Assembly (NCBI GenBank): GCA_021018815.1
Contig: JAITYX010000003.1
Location: 6,062,501 to 6,126,500, forward strand
DNA length: 64,000 nt
Direction of reading: 5' to 3'
Origin: Talinum fruticosum
Taxonomy: Eukaryota; Streptophyta; Magnoliopsida; Caryophyllales; Talinaceae
Part shown: piece after piece, positions 43,876 to 56,104 of the stretch
Numbering within the stretch: the stretch's first letter is position 1
Layout of the letters: every line of letters starts with the position of its first letter
The notes under the pieces: model-generated
Database searches by the model: none
What the model saw: the letters and a program-made list of their open reading frames with translations, nothing else
Told to the model about the DNA's origin: nothing
Program-made: the position numbers and the translations under genes

Positions 43876-44109
43876 CTAGGGGTTTTCTTCAAATTCATAC
43901 CTAAGGTTAGAGTAATCACTCCATTCTTCATAAGTGTTTGAGAATATGTTACAATTCATTCGACCTTGGTTGGAAAAAATAGCATTCACATGCCCTCTTT
44001 GTTGTGTAGGGCATGAATTAGCAATATGACCCTCTAAATAACAAATACTACAAACTACTACTTCTTCTTTGTGGACCAATTTATTCAACATAACAGTAAT
44101 TTGGGACAA
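43876..44109 (-). pseudogene. gag: Athila-like element: zinc-knuckle part of Gag
   Basis: 77-codon open piece with a complete CCHC knuckle CSICYLEGHIANSC (C-x2-C-x4-H-x4-C), followed by Gln/Asn-rich text. RNA-binding part of Gag. Its frame differs from both neighbours. Confidence 0.75.
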
Positions 44110-44794
44110 TTGGGTCTCTACGAGATGGACCTAAATTGAACTCATTAACATTCCTAAATTAGGTATCTCCCATTCCAAATTGTTGAGTATTTTGGGCCAT
44201 AATATTTAACAATTCTCTAGCACTGAACTGAGTCTTATTAAACAAGGCCCCTCCACTAGCAACATCTACCATATTTCTATCTATTGGCAATAAACCTTCA
44301 TAAAAATATTGAATCAATAAATGCTCGGGAATTTGATGTTGGGGACAACTAGCACATAATTTATTAAAACGCTCCCAATATTAAGAAAAACTCTCCCCAA
44401 TCATCTGTTTAATACCACAAATTTCCTTTCTAATGGACCCTATCCTAGATGCAGGAAAAAATTTCTCTAAAAATGCTTTATGAACTTCGGTCCATGTAGT
44501 GAATGTTGCACGTGGTAAGTAATAAAACCAATCTTTAGCCTTATCCTGAAGTGAAAAGGGAAAGGCTCTCAACTTAATTTGGTCTTGGGTGATTCCCTCA
44601 AGTTGCATAGTGGAACATGTAATAATAAACTCATTGATATGACAATATGGGTCCTCACCAGGCAGTCCATGAAATTTAGGTAACATATTTAAAAATCCGG
44701 AGTTCGGTTTTAGTGGTCGGTCCAATGCGGGATATGAGATAGGTAAAAGTTGTGTATCCAAGTTAGGTGCAGCAAGTTCACGTAAGGTAGTCAT
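44110..44794 (-). pseudogene. gag: Athila-like element: Gag core, one stop
   Basis: ATG 44794, MTTLRELAAPNL. Then LPKFHGLPGEDPYCHINEF, the gypsy retrotrans_gag block FPFSLQDKAKDWFYYLP, and FLEKFFPASRIGSIRKEICGI. A single TAA at 44381-44383 follows GESFS, and the same frame then goes on YWERFNKLCASCPQHQIPEH and YFYEGLLPIDRNM. Otherwise long and family-like, so the break is recent or could be read through. Confidence 0.85.
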
Positions 44795-44990
44795 CTCAAT
44801 AATTTTAGAACTTACGAAACAGAATTAGAAACACTTACTTGGCTTTCAACTTCGTCAAATGTATACTCCTTTTCAAAATAAAAAATGCACTAAAAAAACA
44901 AAACTATGAAAACAAACTATTAAAGTCACAAAGAAGTAATAAAAGTAGTAAATCTAAATTAAATAAAAACTAACAACTATTATTTTCTTT

Positions 44991-45007
44991 CCCAGACAAC
45001 GGTGCCA
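44991..45007 (-). other. Athila-like element: primer binding site
   Basis: TGGCACCGTTGTCTGGG on minus, five bases beyond the 5' LTR. It differs from the tRNA-Asp-type Athila site at about three positions. Confidence 0.72.
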
Positions 45008-45012
45008 AAATT

Positions 45013-47210
45013 TGTTAAGCTTATCGTACAGCAACAAATTAAACCACTACTTAAACTTATAATAAACAATATAGCAAGGGCAAGTAGGGATCGAATCTAC
45101 GAGGAAAGATATAATAACATGCAAGTTTTAATCTAATTAAATTTACTACTCTTAAAAACAAAACAGAAAATATAAATTAAAATCAATAACTAAAATTCAT
45201 AGAAAATTATCTAACAACTAAATAAATAATTTATGCATAATAATAAAACTACAATAACCCAGAAATATTTTTGTATATTTTTAGAACAATTAAAACAGAA
45301 AACTAAAGCAGAAAATAAACAAATTCTAAAACAGAAAATTAAATAAGTAAAATTCTGCACTTAAATAATTACGAAATTAAATACTAAAATTACCCAGAAT
45401 AATAATACTAATTTTCTAAACCTAACCAGACCCTAAAAATATAAAAACAAAATTTAAAATATAATTTACGAATTTATTTTATTAAAAACCTGCAGTAATT
45501 AAATTCAAGAATTAAATCTGAAAAAATATCAAATTAATTCCAAAAATTCTAAAATTTAATCACAGCAAACTAGGACTCTATCTAAACCCTAAAAGAAAAT
45601 AAAACACGAAAAATAACAAAAGAAACTATTTTTAAACTAATTTCTAACAAACTGACTCAAAAATAATAAAAGCTAACAGAAAATTAAATCTGAAAATTAA
45701 AATATATAATGACTCAAAGTTAAATTAAAATAAAATTACTAAAACTAACCTAAAATACTGATCTTTAGGGGGTTTAATGAAATTGATAATAAAAGACTAT
45801 AACTTTATAAGTAAAAATCAATAAACTCAAGAGAATAACTAAAAGCAAACAAATAATTATCAAAGATAACAAATTTATAAAAACACTTAGTATAATCTAT
45901 ATCCACCATGCAAATTATTATTTATCATTAACACACAAATTGATCTACCCATGAGCTAAAGCTGTAGAAGACAACCACTAGCGGATCTTCCTCATTTTTC
46001 CTTAGTTATTAGTTTACTTAGGCCTAGCCCTAATATAAACCCTACTAATATTGATAACCCTAGCACTAGCACTAAAATTTAATCAAATCAGAGCATTAAG
46101 TATTAGAAAAACATCATCTAGCACCTAATAACCAATCTACTAGCAAATTGATTTAAGAAGGATCTATGATAATTTCCTAATTAAAAGAGATGGGTATGAG
46201 CCATCCATGATTAACTAGGGTGATACTTATGTCTAAAAGATCAAGCAATTACGTACTTAAACCCTCTAAACTATCACATTAATTTATATAAAACTAAGTA
46301 GTGTGCACTCTAATTAATTAGACATAAATTCATAAACATTAAACACAAATTATCATAGAATCATGGATCGAATCAATAAGACAATAAAAATCAAAACTTT
46401 GTTTCAAAATAAATAATTTAACATGGCTTCAATGAGATTATACTAAGTATAAGAAAAACTACTCACACATCATGTAATTTAAAACATGTAAACTAAATAA
46501 AACTAGCATCTTTAGTATTAATCTATCAATAAAAACTCAATCTTTTCTAATAAAAATTACACAACTAAATTATACTACCGATATTAGTTTCTTTGACCGG
46601 GAAGATGAAGAAGATGGTGATGGATGGTGGCTGGCTGGGCAGCGGACAGCAGCAGCCAGCAAGGAGCAGCAGCGAGCGATGCAGTGCAGCCGGGAGCAGC
46701 GGCGAGACAGCAAGCAGCGAGTGCAACAAGGAGCAGCGGCAGCGAGTGCAGCAAGAGAACGTGAGGTGGTGCAGGTAGCTAGGTGGCTGGCTGCTTGTGT
46801 GGGCAATGGACGTGAGCAAGCAGCAGGTGCAGGCGGCTCGGGATGTATGTGGCTGGCTTCCCGGGTCTCTCTCTCCATAATGATAATAAGTAGTATATAT
46901 AGGGTGAAAGAGTTAGGGTTTATTTCTCTTTCTTCTCTTCTAAGTTTCCTTTTCTATTCCAATTAGGATTTCCTAAAATATAATATCCTAAAATAAATAT
47001 TTTATTACATATTATATTTATGGACCGACTTCATATATTTTCTTGGATGCTTGTCGGTAGCTAAAAATCGACTTTTAACGACTTTTCTTCTCTTCCCCAC
47101 TTTATTCGATAATTACCTATAAATAGACAAAATAGAATAAATTAGATAAAATAAACTATATAATATAAACTAAATAACTACTAAAAATACGTATAAACTA
47201 CGACTTAACA
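45013..47210 (-). repeat. Athila-like element: 5' LTR
   Basis: TGTTAAGCTTATCG...ACGACTTAACA on plus; near-identical twin of 39737-41930. TATATATA on minus near 46897-46904 and the GC-rich block at 46610-46835. Confidence 0.9.
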
Positions 47211-47837
47211 ACTTCCGGTTAGAAGATGGACACAATGGCTAAGTCTGCTTGGTCATCTATAAATAGAAGCCAACTTTCAAGACTTGAAGATTGCCAAATC
47301 TATTGTTAATACACATACTTGATCAAAAGCCATTGTATTCATTCTCAATCTTCTACTTACAACTCCCGTTACGTAATTCATTATATTACGAGTTGTAAGG
47401 TCTTGTACTCGATTACAAACACTCTCTTTCTTACTCGTAAGTAAGGTCCCTTGATTAAGCTGTAAGGGTTAACTCGGCTCGGTTGTCCCTAGTCTGTAAG
47501 GTTTATCTCAGCTAGGAAGTACTAGATCGAGATAAGGGAATATCCGAGTCTAGGAAAACGTGTAAGGAGTTGTCTAAGGGAGCAACTCGGGGTTGAGTCG
47601 ACCCTACTGAATTTTGTGGACTCAAAATAGTTTGACTTCGTGCTTGGATTAGCACGGTCTATGGTTTTCTGCCCCGGGAGGGTTTCCACGTATTTTCCGA
47701 GTTATTACTTTTCCGAGTCCATTCTAGACTCACACAATATTAGAATTACTGTTTACTTTGTTTCTTCAATCTTTTACGAATTACGAGTTAGCTCATTTTC
47801 CGAGTTCACTTTTGACTCTCACTATCATTAGAGTCAT
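47211..47837 (+). repeat. Element F: 3' LTR, part 2
   Basis: Resumes at ACTTCCGGTTAGAAGATGG. TATA box TATAAATAG at 47258-47266. Interrupted 90 bp before its end by solo LTR G at GAGTCAT. Confidence 0.86.
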
Positions 47838-49361
47838 TGAAGGTTTGCTCGAGGAGAGTCCGAGTCACCCTAGAGGGGGTGAATAGGGTGATAGAAAATT
47901 CTTTTAGAAAATTCGCACTTTTGTGCAGAAATGTTGCAAAGACAGATTCGAGTCTAAAGACGAGTCGAAAAGATTGGACTCGGAAGTCGGTGAATCGAAG
48001 AAGCAAGAGCACTAAGGCTGTCCGAGCCTAGAATGAACTCGAAAGTGAACACGGAGATTTTACGTGGAAACCCTCCCGGGGCAGAAAACCACGGCCCGTG
48101 TCAATCCAGACACGAAGTCAAATCCACTATTTTGAGTCCACAAAATACCGTGAACTTGATCGAACCCGAGTTGCTCCCTTGGACAACTCTATACAAGTTT
48201 TCCTAGACTCGAAATTCCCTTATCCGATCTAGTACTTCCTAGCTGAGATAACCCTTACAGCTAGGGACAACTAAGCTGAGTTAACCCTTACAGCTTAGTC
48301 AAGGGACCTTACAAAGAATGTAAGAAGTGTTTGTAACGAAGTACAAGACCTTACAACTCGTAAAGTAATGAATTACAGAGTGGGAGTTGTAAGTTGAAGA
48401 TTGAGAGTAAATACAAAGACTTCTATCAAGTAAGTGTATAGACAATATGTTCGGCAACCTTCAAGTCTTGTGAAGTGGCTTCCATTTATAGATGACCAGG
48501 CAGAGTAGCCGTTATCTTCATCTCGCTGACCGAGAGTCCTCTGTGACCGTTGTGAAAGGCTTTCCGAGTCACTCGGAAAGTATCCGTTGAAATGTGGACG
48601 TTGGACAACGGTTTAACTCTCTTGGAAGTCCCAAAACCATTGGTTGTGTCTTGAAAAGTGTGGTGAAAACCACCGTTAAGCTTGACGTTCGAGTTTTCCG
48701 GATATGGAAGCACACAGTTTCGACACAATCTTACGGGACTAAAGCGGGGAAGGTGAAAAGCCATATCTCGCTGGTGATTTGACGTTCGAGCTACGGCTAC
48801 TTTTGTAGTTTGAAAAGATATCCTTGATTGAATAACCTACAAAAGTAAAACACCTTCGGTTCTCAAAGTATAGAGTACTTTGGTCCAAGGTTAGACACGA
48901 GATAATAAAATAATCATGATAATTAACCAACAGATTATCCGAGTCGGAGAAGAAATGAAATTTTCCGAGTCTAATATCCATGATACTCGGAATTCCATAA
49001 TACTTAGTCTTAAGCAAGGAATCAAGTTCTAATCAAATAGTAGATATAGAAAAACTTGATATAGACTAAGCATGAAATGAACTACGAATGCTGATTCTGC
49101 AAACAATAGAGTAAATAGCCACAAGTTAGACTCGAGTGAGAGTGGACTCGGAATAAAGAACAAGTTTTACGAGTTGCTAAGCGAAAGGCGATTAAAGAGA
49201 TATGTGAAGGCCGAATCGCATAGAAAAGATACTTTTTAACTCAAGTAAGTTTCTAAGACACGAGAGAATGCCTTGGAATCAAAACTCTATATAAATGACA
49301 TCGTTATACCCGATTCCTTTTGCATGACTCGGAAAGATATAGAGCGATGTACGAGTCTTCG
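47838..49361 (-). repeat. Element G: solo Sirevirus LTR, 1524 bp
   Basis: Plus text TGAAGGTTTGCTC...GAGTCTTCG, a complete LTR in reverse (last base of the TCTTCA end changed to G). Target duplication GTCAT (47833-47837) against ATCAT (49362-49366), one mismatch. No internal region, so it arose by recombination between two LTRs. TATAAATGG on minus at 48482-48490; palindrome at 48562-48578. Confidence 0.85.
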
Positions 49362-49451
49362 ATCATATCTATTTCAAAATTCAAGCAAGTTTCATCATCA
49401 CCCTATTCACCCCCTCTAGGGTGACTTAGCCTCTCCCTGAGCAAACCTTCA
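49362..49451 (+). repeat. Element F: 3' LTR, part 3
   Basis: Final 90 bp: TCATCACCCTATTCACCCCC with the U5 stem, ending GAGCAAACCTTCA. Confidence 0.85.
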
Positions 49452-49621
49452 TGTTGCACAACGTTCACATCCAAATAGATCTTTTCGAGTGACTAAAAAA
49501 GTTGCTATAACGGCTAGTGAAGACTTCGATCCGGAGACAAGCCTCAACGGTCACTCTGCTTGGGTGTCAATAAATAGAAGCAACTTTGCGGGACTTGAAG
49601 GTTGCCTGCATTATTGTTGAA
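49452..49621 (+). repeat. Element H: LTR scrap
   Basis: 170 bp of Sirevirus LTR from TTGCACAACGTTCACATC to the region after the TATA site (TCAATAAATAGAAGC near 49568). It is like K in wording (CTAGTGAAGACTTCG). F entered on its left side and I on its right; the remaining parts of H are not in the window. Confidence 0.7.
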
Positions 49622-51139
49622 TGAAGACTTAGACTTTACGGATATATCATGTTGAGTACCATCAAGGAATCGAGTAGAGACTTCATCTCTTGTAAGTTTT
49701 GATTACAAGTCATTCTAAGTGCTTTAGAAACTTTCTTGAGTGATTTAGAATCCTTTACGAGTGTTACGAAACTATTGCATATGTTTTCACTTGATTCCGA
49801 TCGACTCAAAAGCATTCTCTTGCTTATCATTTCACACACGGTTCCGAGTCACTCGGACAACACTCGGACATATCGCATGTTCAAAACATTTGCTCTAATG
49901 TGCATAAACTCGAGTCTAACTTTGTAATATAAATTTAATTGAATTACACTTGTTAATTCATCCTTCTAAGTCATCATGTTTTGTTTGAACTATGCTTGTC
50001 TAGATCAAGTTCCATTACTACGATATTCTCTATCGGACTTGTTTTATTTCTAGATTGACTCGGATGGAATTTCGGTATAACGGATATTAGACTCGGAAAA
50101 TTCCACTCTTTCGGGACTCAAATAATTATGCACTTAATTATCTTAATTAAAAGTATTATATGTGTCTAATCATGGATCAAAGTATTTTATTCTTTGAGAA
50201 CCAAATTGATTTACTTTTGTAGGTTATTCAAACGAAGTTATCCTACTTTCGAATTACAAAAGGAACCGACTTCAAGATGTCAAATCACCGACGAGACAAG
50301 GCTTTTTCTACTTCGACCAAGGCCTAGATAATGTGTCGGGGTTGTCTAATTCCAAAGCTGGAAATCTTCAACGCTAAGCTCAATGATGGTTTCCATCCTA
50401 CTTTTTAGACACCGAGTAATGGTCGGGACATCCAAAGGAATTAAGAGCCGTTGCCCAACGTTCACACCTCAACGGATATTTTACGAGTCACTCAAAAAGC
50501 CAGTCATAAAGGACTTCTAATTAGAAGATAGTCACAACGGCTAATCTGCCTGGTCATCTACAAATAGAAGCCACTTCACAAGATGAGAAGATTGCCGAAC
50601 CTAGAGCTGAAATTATCTCTCTGTGTATAATTCTCCTTCAATCCTCTACTTACAACACCAACTCTATACTTAACATCTTTCCGAGTTGTAAGGTCTTGTA
50701 ATCAGTCATAAACACTTATTCTTACTTTCTTAGTAAGGTCCTTTGGCTGAGCTGTAAGGGTTAACTCAGCTCGGTTGTCCCTAACTGTAAAGGTTACCTC
50801 GGTTAGGAAGTACTAGATCGAGATAAAGCAACTTCGAGTCTAGGAAAATCTTGTAAGGAATTGTCTAAAGGAGCAATTCGGTTGAGTCTTTCTACTGTAT
50901 TTTATGGATTCAAAATAGTCAATTTGACTTGGTGCTTGGATTAGCATCGACCAGTGGTTTTCGGCCCCAGGAGGGTTTCCACTTATTTTCTAAGTTAACA
51001 CTTTTCTAAGTGCAAGCTAGACTCAAACTGTTTCAAAGTCGAGTCTTAGAATTTTAATCTTCCAATGTTTGTTCAAATTTCCTCATCACCTTATTCACCC
51101 CCTCTAGGGTGACTAAGTCTCTCCAACAACAAACCTTTA
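49622..51139 (+). repeat. Element I: 5' LTR, 1518 bp
   Basis: TGAAGACTTAGAC start, end CAAACCTTTA (CTTCA with C changed to T). The TATA box is damaged (TACAAATAG, 50559-50567). Confidence 0.86.
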
Positions 51140-51141
51140 AT

Positions 51142-51154
51142 TGGTATTAGACCC
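51142..51154 (+). other. Element I: primer binding site, mutated
   Basis: TGGTATTAGACCC after the LTR, compared with TGGTATCGAGC in J and C. Confidence 0.6.
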
Positions 51155-51213
51155 TAGCCTTTTAGAAAGGATCTAACCATCCAAAGGTCTAAAGATCAAA
51201 TGGCTCGAGAATA

Positions 51214-52368
51214 ATGGAGAGTTCAATGAAGGAAGATCTTCCAGCGAGACCACCAAAGTTCAAAGGATCTAATTTCATGCGCTAGAAGAAGCTCATGGAA
51301 TGTTTTCTATTTGGATCACGATGAAGATGTCTAGAACATCATACAAGTAGGCAACTACATTCCAATGAACATGGATGAAACAAGACTTGTGCCCAAAATA
51401 AAGGTTGAGTACACTACTGAAGAAGCGAGAGAACTTCGGAAAGAACTTCAAGGCGATGAACATTCCGATGTGCGCCATCAGCTCGGAAGAATACAACCGA
51501 GTGTCGGCTGTGACACGGCCAAAGAAGTGTGGGACACGCTTGTCAAGACTTATTAAGGCACAAGCCAAGTCGAGCGAGCGAAGATAAGCCAATATCTTCA
51601 CAAGTACGAGCTGTTCAAGATGGAGCTAGAGGAGAACATCACTGAGATGTTCATTCGCTTCACTGAGATTACTAACAATCTCAAATTTACGGGTAGAGCA
51701 TTTCCCACGAAGAAATGTGCGAAAGATAATCGAAATCTACCCAAGAGAAGATGGGGTCCTAAGGTGATGGCCATCGAAGAGGCTCGGAACCTGTCCTTAC
51801 TGAAGCCGAGATGAACTCATTAGAAAGCTACTCACCCATGAGATCCACTTGGAAGAGGAGGATGCAGAGGTCGGCACTAAAAAGAACATTGCACTGAAAG
51901 CCTCGGAAAACAGAGAAGCAAATGCGAGTTCCTCGACTCGGAAGAGGATCCCATGGCACTTATCGCCGGAGGCTTCAAAAGAATGATGAAGCACAAGAGA
52001 TGGGATAAGAAGCCAAGATAAGAGTTCTATAAGAAAGACAAGAAGGATAGAAAAGGTAAACATTCTTCCACTTCAAAGTTATCTTTAACTAAGAACTCCA
52101 TATTGTTTTGAATTTGGCGATAAGGAACACAGAGTCAAAGACTGTCCCGGGAGAAAGAGGGACAAAAAGAAGAAACATGTTATGATGGCCACTTGGAGTG
52201 ATGAAGACTCATCGGAAGGACTCGAGATGATTCAAAGTGTCCGATGGCACTCTCAAACTCGAAGCGGAATTAGACTCGGACTCGGATCACTCGGACAGTG
52301 GTCGAAACAAATCCTCGGGAGGTAATTGAATACTTCCTCAAGTTTTTCAAAGTTGATTTAGCCAAATA
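51214..52368 (+). pseudogene. gag: Element I: gag, first part, broken
   Basis: ATG 51214: MESSMKEDLPARPPKFKGSN, then an in-frame TAG after FMR. Open part 51365-51556 carries VPKIKVEYTTEEARELRKEL and IQPSVGCDTAKEVWDTLVKTY (UBN2 core). Then YLHKYELFKMELEENITEMF, KRRWGPKVMAIEEARNLSLL, FKRMMKHKRWDKK. The zinc knuckle region (about 52090-52140) is scrambled. J interrupts it at FKVDLAKY. Gag builds the particle that packages the RNA. Confidence 0.82.
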
Positions 52369-53864
52369 TGAAGACTCGGACTTTGCAAGTATATCATTCT
52401 AAGTACCATCAAGGAATCAGGTACATACTTCATCTCTTGTAAGTTTTGATTACAAGTCATTCTAAGTGCTTTAGAAACTTTTCTAAGTGATTTATAATCT
52501 TTTACGAGTGTTACATAAATTATTGCATATGTTTTCACTTGATTCTCACTGACTCGAAAGCATACTCTTGCTTATCATTTCACACACAGTTCTGAGTCAC
52601 TCGAGATAATACTCGAGACATATCTCATGTTCAAACATCTAACTTTGTAATCTAAATATAATTGAATTACACTTGTTAATTCTTCCTTCTAAGTCAGCAT
52701 GTTTCATTTGAACTGTGCTTGTCTAGATCAAGTTCCATTACTACGATATTCTCTATCGGACTTGTTTTATTTCTAGATTGACTCGGATGAAATTTGAGTA
52801 TAATGGATATTAGACTCGAGATAATTCCACTCTTTCGAGACTTAGATAATTATGCACTTAATTATCTTAAATTGTGTCTAATCTTGGACCAAAGTATTTT
52901 ATTCTTTGAGAACCAAATTGATTTACTTTTGTAGGTTATTCAAACGAGGTTATCCTACTTTTGAATTATAAAAGTAACCCGCTTCAAGATGTCAAATCAC
53001 CAGGCAGACAAGGCTTTTCCTACTTCGGCCTAGGCCCGGACATTGTGTCCGGGTTGTCTGTTTCTAAAACTGAAATCTTCAATGCTAAGCTCAACTGTGG
53101 TTTCCACCCTACCTTTCGAGACACTACCGAGTGGTTTAGGACATCTAAAGGAGTCAAGAGTCGTTGCCCAACGTTCACACCTCAACGGATATTTTACGAG
53201 TCACTCGGAAAATCCATTGCAACTGGTCACAAAGGACTTCTAATGAGAAGATAGTCACAATGGCTAATCTGCCTGGTCATCTATAAATAGAAGCCAACTC
53301 TTAAGACTTGAAGATTGTTGGAACCATTGTCAAATACACATACTTAAGAAAAAGTCGTTGTATTCACATTCAATCTTCTACTTATATCTCCAACTCTGTA
53401 CTTAATATCTTTCGAGTTGTAAGGTCTTGTAATTAGTCACAAACACTTATTCTTGCTTTCGAGTAAGGTCCCTTGACTGAGCTGTAAGGGTTAACTCAGC
53501 TCGGTTGTCCCTAACTGTAAAGGTTACCTTAGTTAGGAAGTACTAGATCAGATTAGGGAACTTCGAGTCTAGGAAAATCTTGTAAGGAAGTGTCTAAAGG
53601 AGCAATTCGGTTGAGTCTTGCTACTCTATTTTGTGGATTCAAAATAGTGGATTTGACTTGGTGCTTCGATTCGCACCGACCGTGGTTTTCGGCCCCGGGA
53701 GCGTTTCCACTTATTTTCTAAGTTAACACTTTTCCGAGTCCAATCTAGACTCGGACTGTCTAAACGTTAGTTTTAGTTTTAATTTTCCATTCTTTGTTCT
53801 AATTTCCTCATCACCCTATTCACCCCCTCTAGGGTGACTTAACTTCTCCAAGAGCAAACCTTCA
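52369..53864 (+). repeat. Element J: 5' LTR, 1496 bp
   Basis: TGAAGACTCGGAC start, GAGCAAACCTTCA end. TATAAATAG at 53282-53290. U5 stem TCACCCTA/TAGGGTGA at 53811-53837. Confidence 0.9.
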
Positions 53865-53866
53865 AT

Positions 53867-53877
53867 TGGTATCGAGC
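53867..53877 (+). other. Element J: primer binding site
   Basis: TGGTATCGAGC two bases after the LTR; tRNA-iMet type, one base short of the canonical form, as in C. Confidence 0.8.
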
Positions 53878-53935
53878 TTAGCCTTTCGGAAAGGATTTAA
53901 CCATCCAAAAGGTTTAAAGATCAAATTGCTCGAAC

Positions 53936-55035
53936 AATGGAGAGTGCGATGAAGGAAGATCTTCCAGCGAGACCACCAAAGTTCAAAGGATCTAACTTCG
54001 TGCATTGGAAGAAGCTCATGGAATGTTTCCTGTTGGGTCACGATGAAGATGTCCGGAACATCATATAAGTAGGGAACTACATTCCAATGAAGATGGATGA
54101 AACAAGACTCGTGCCCAAAACAAAGTCCGAATACACCACTAAAGAAGCGAGAGAAGTTCATCAAGAACTTCAAGGAGATTAACATTCGATGTGCGCCATC
54201 GGCTCGGAAGAATACAACTAAGTGTCGGCTGTGACACGGCGAAAGAAGTGTGGGACAAGCTTGTCAACATTTATGAAGGCACAAGCCAAGTCGGACAAGC
54301 GAGGATAAGCCAATATCTTCACAAGTACGAGCTGTTCACGATGGAGGCGGAAGAAAACATCACTCGGATGTTCATTCGATTCACTAAGATTACTCACAAT
54401 CTCAAATCTCTGGGTAAAAAGATTTCCCACGAGGAAATGTGTAGAAAGATACTCATAAGTCTACCTAAGAGAAGATGGGGTCCCAAGATGACAACCATCG
54501 AAGAGGCTGAGAACCTGTCATTACGAAGCCGGACGAACTCATTGGGAAGCTACTCACCCATGAGATCCACCGGGAAGAGGAAGATGCAGAGGTCGGCAAT
54601 AAAAAGAACATTGCACTAAATGCTTCAAAAACAGAGAAGCAAATCCGAGTTCCTCTTACTTAGAAGAGTATCCCATGGCACTTATTACCGGAGGCTTCAA
54701 AAGCATGATGAAGCACAAAAGATGGGATAAGAAGCCAAGAGAAGAGTTCTACAAGAAAAACAAGAAGGATAGAAAAGGTAAACACTCTTCCCCTTCAAAG
54801 TTATCTTTAACTAAGAACTCCGGTTGTTTTGAATATGGTAGCAAAGAACACATAGTCAAAGACTATCCCGGGAGAAAGAGGGACAGAAAGAAGAAAAAGG
54901 CTATGATGGCCACATGGAGTGATGAAGACTCATCAGAAGATGATGAGGACTCGGATGATTCAAAGTGTCCGATGGCACTCTCGGACTTAGAAGCCGAATT
55001 AAAGTCGGACTCGAGATCACTCCGACGGTGAGGAA
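53936..55035 (+). pseudogene. gag: Element J: gag with damaged zinc knuckle
   Basis: ATG 53936: MESAMKEDLPARPPKFKGSN, FVHWKKLMECFLLGHDEDV, a stop at about 54066. An open part 54191-54619 follows, with VSAVTR/CDTAKEVWDKLVNIYEGTSQ, ISQYLHKYELFTMEAEENIT and LPKRRWGPKMTTIEEAENLS. Another open part, 54675-55031, has GGFKSMMKHKRWDKKPREEF, the knuckle site and the acidic WSDEDSSEDDEDS tail. In the knuckle (54825-54866) two of three cysteines are Tyr (CFEYG, KDYP), so zinc binding is lost. Confidence 0.85.
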
Positions 55036-55740
55036 AGAAATCCTCGAAGGTAACTGAATGCTTCCTAAAGTTCTCAAAAGTTGATTTAGCTAAATACATT
55101 TATACATTGGAAGAAAGGTCCAATTATCCTCTCAGTTTAAAGAAAAACTTGAGTTAGTTCCGAGAACATCTTTGTGAAAAATGAATTAGAAAAGCTGAGA
55201 CTTACTCTAAGAGAACTCAAGACCAGTTCTCAATCTAATGAGACTGAGTTTGAGTCACTCGGAAGAGAAAATGAGCATCCGAAGCAAGAACTCAATAAGT
55301 CTCAATAGCTTATTTTAAAATTTACTCAAGGTTAGAAAAACCTTTATATGCTCTTAGGGTCTCAAAGTGTCTCCTTGAGAAAAGAAGGACTTAGTTTTAA
55401 CAAACAGGAAGAATCCAATTCCTACTCGGAACTTTTCAAAAGGATTCCGAATTGTGAAGTTCAGGAAGGCTGAGCACAGTCCCATTCATGAGAATGAAAG
55501 GAGGACTGAGCCCGGACCAGCTTACAGGAGAAAACCTTCTCCACCGATTTATAAAAGAAAAGCTTTTTAAAAGAAAGAGACACGAGACTCACTTCTCTAA
55601 AAGAAAGACTCAGAATCGGACCAAACCCAAAGTTATTCAAATCCGGGTTCCCAAGAGTCGACTTCCTCATAAAAGGACCATAGTAAAGGGAGTTACTGGG
55701 TTCGTTAGAGGAAGTGAGAAAGGTTAGTTTGTTTCGATTA
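55036..55740 (+). pseudogene. gag: Element J: gag-protease spacer
   Basis: Charged coiled-coil-like text (KLRLTLRELKTSSQSNE, ENEHPKQELNKSQ), then LSFRKE-type and FRKAEHSPIHENERRTEPG text, and a basic stretch TKPKVIQIRVPKSRLPHKR near 55620-55680, in several frames. Matches C and F. Confidence 0.65.
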
Positions 55741-55990
55741 GTAGGTGGCTCAGAAAAGAACAAAAGGGCATTCGTACCTAGACAGTGGATGCTCAAATCA
55801 CATGTCAGGAAATCCAAGACTCTTTTCGAGTTGGAAGAGTACAAGGGAGGCAAAGTCACATTTGGAGATGACAGCTAGGGCAAGATAATTGGGATAGGCA
55901 AGATTGAAAAAGGAAACGATCCGGTCAGCCCAGTATACCTTGTTAAGGGATTAAAGTCCAATCTACTCGAGCATCTCTCAACTATGTGAC
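55741..55990 (+). pseudogene. pol: Element J: protease, broken
   Basis: HSYLDSGCSNHMSGN keeps the DSG active site (Trp before Tyr reads Ser). KVTFGDDS, GKIIGIGKIEKG and a VKGLKSNLLEHLS-like end follow after frame changes; one stop (TAG) in place of Lys after GDDS. Confidence 0.75.
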
Positions 55991-56104
55991 AAAGGTCAAG
56001 AGGTAAGATTCACTCGGACCAACTGTTATATCTCTGATGAAACTACCAAGGAGACTAAACTCTCAGGAAAGAGATCGGGTAACACCTATACTATTCCTCT
56101 TTCT

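Larger units (their letters stand above)
39737..47210 (-). mobile_element. Athila-like Ty3/gypsy element without pol, 7.5 kb
   Basis: Two 2.2-kb LTRs (39737-41930 and 45013-47210) with TGTTAAG/CTTAACA ends and about twenty differences seen by eye (near 99 % identity). Internal region of only 3.1 kb. On minus: primer site TGGCACCGTTGTCTGGG, close to the tRNA-Asp-type TGGCGCCGTTGCCGGGG known for Athila elements; gypsy Gag; zinc knuckle; then no protease-RT-integrase. Polypurine tract AGTGTGGGGATT beside the 3' LTR. Target ACTTA/ACTTC. A recent, non-autonomous copy that must have been moved by proteins made elsewhere. Confidence 0.85.
32703..49451 (+). mobile_element. Element F: Sirevirus-type copia, 5' truncated, 3' LTR split by two insertions
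   Basis: From late gag through pol, third ORF and 3' LTR. The 5' LTR, primer site and most of gag are missing at 32703. Its LTR consists of 38884-39736, 47211-47837 and 49362-49451 (1570 bp together). It is interrupted by the Athila-like element (39737-47210) and solo LTR G (47838-49361). It ends inside LTR scrap H. F has the best-preserved third ORF and a long open RT part. Confidence 0.85.

Noticed and set aside
38884..49451. Segmental duplication explaining the two 2.2-kb near-identical blocks
   Set aside because: TGTTAAG/CTTAACA ends, primer site, polypurine tract and a near-perfect target duplication show they are the LTRs of one element.
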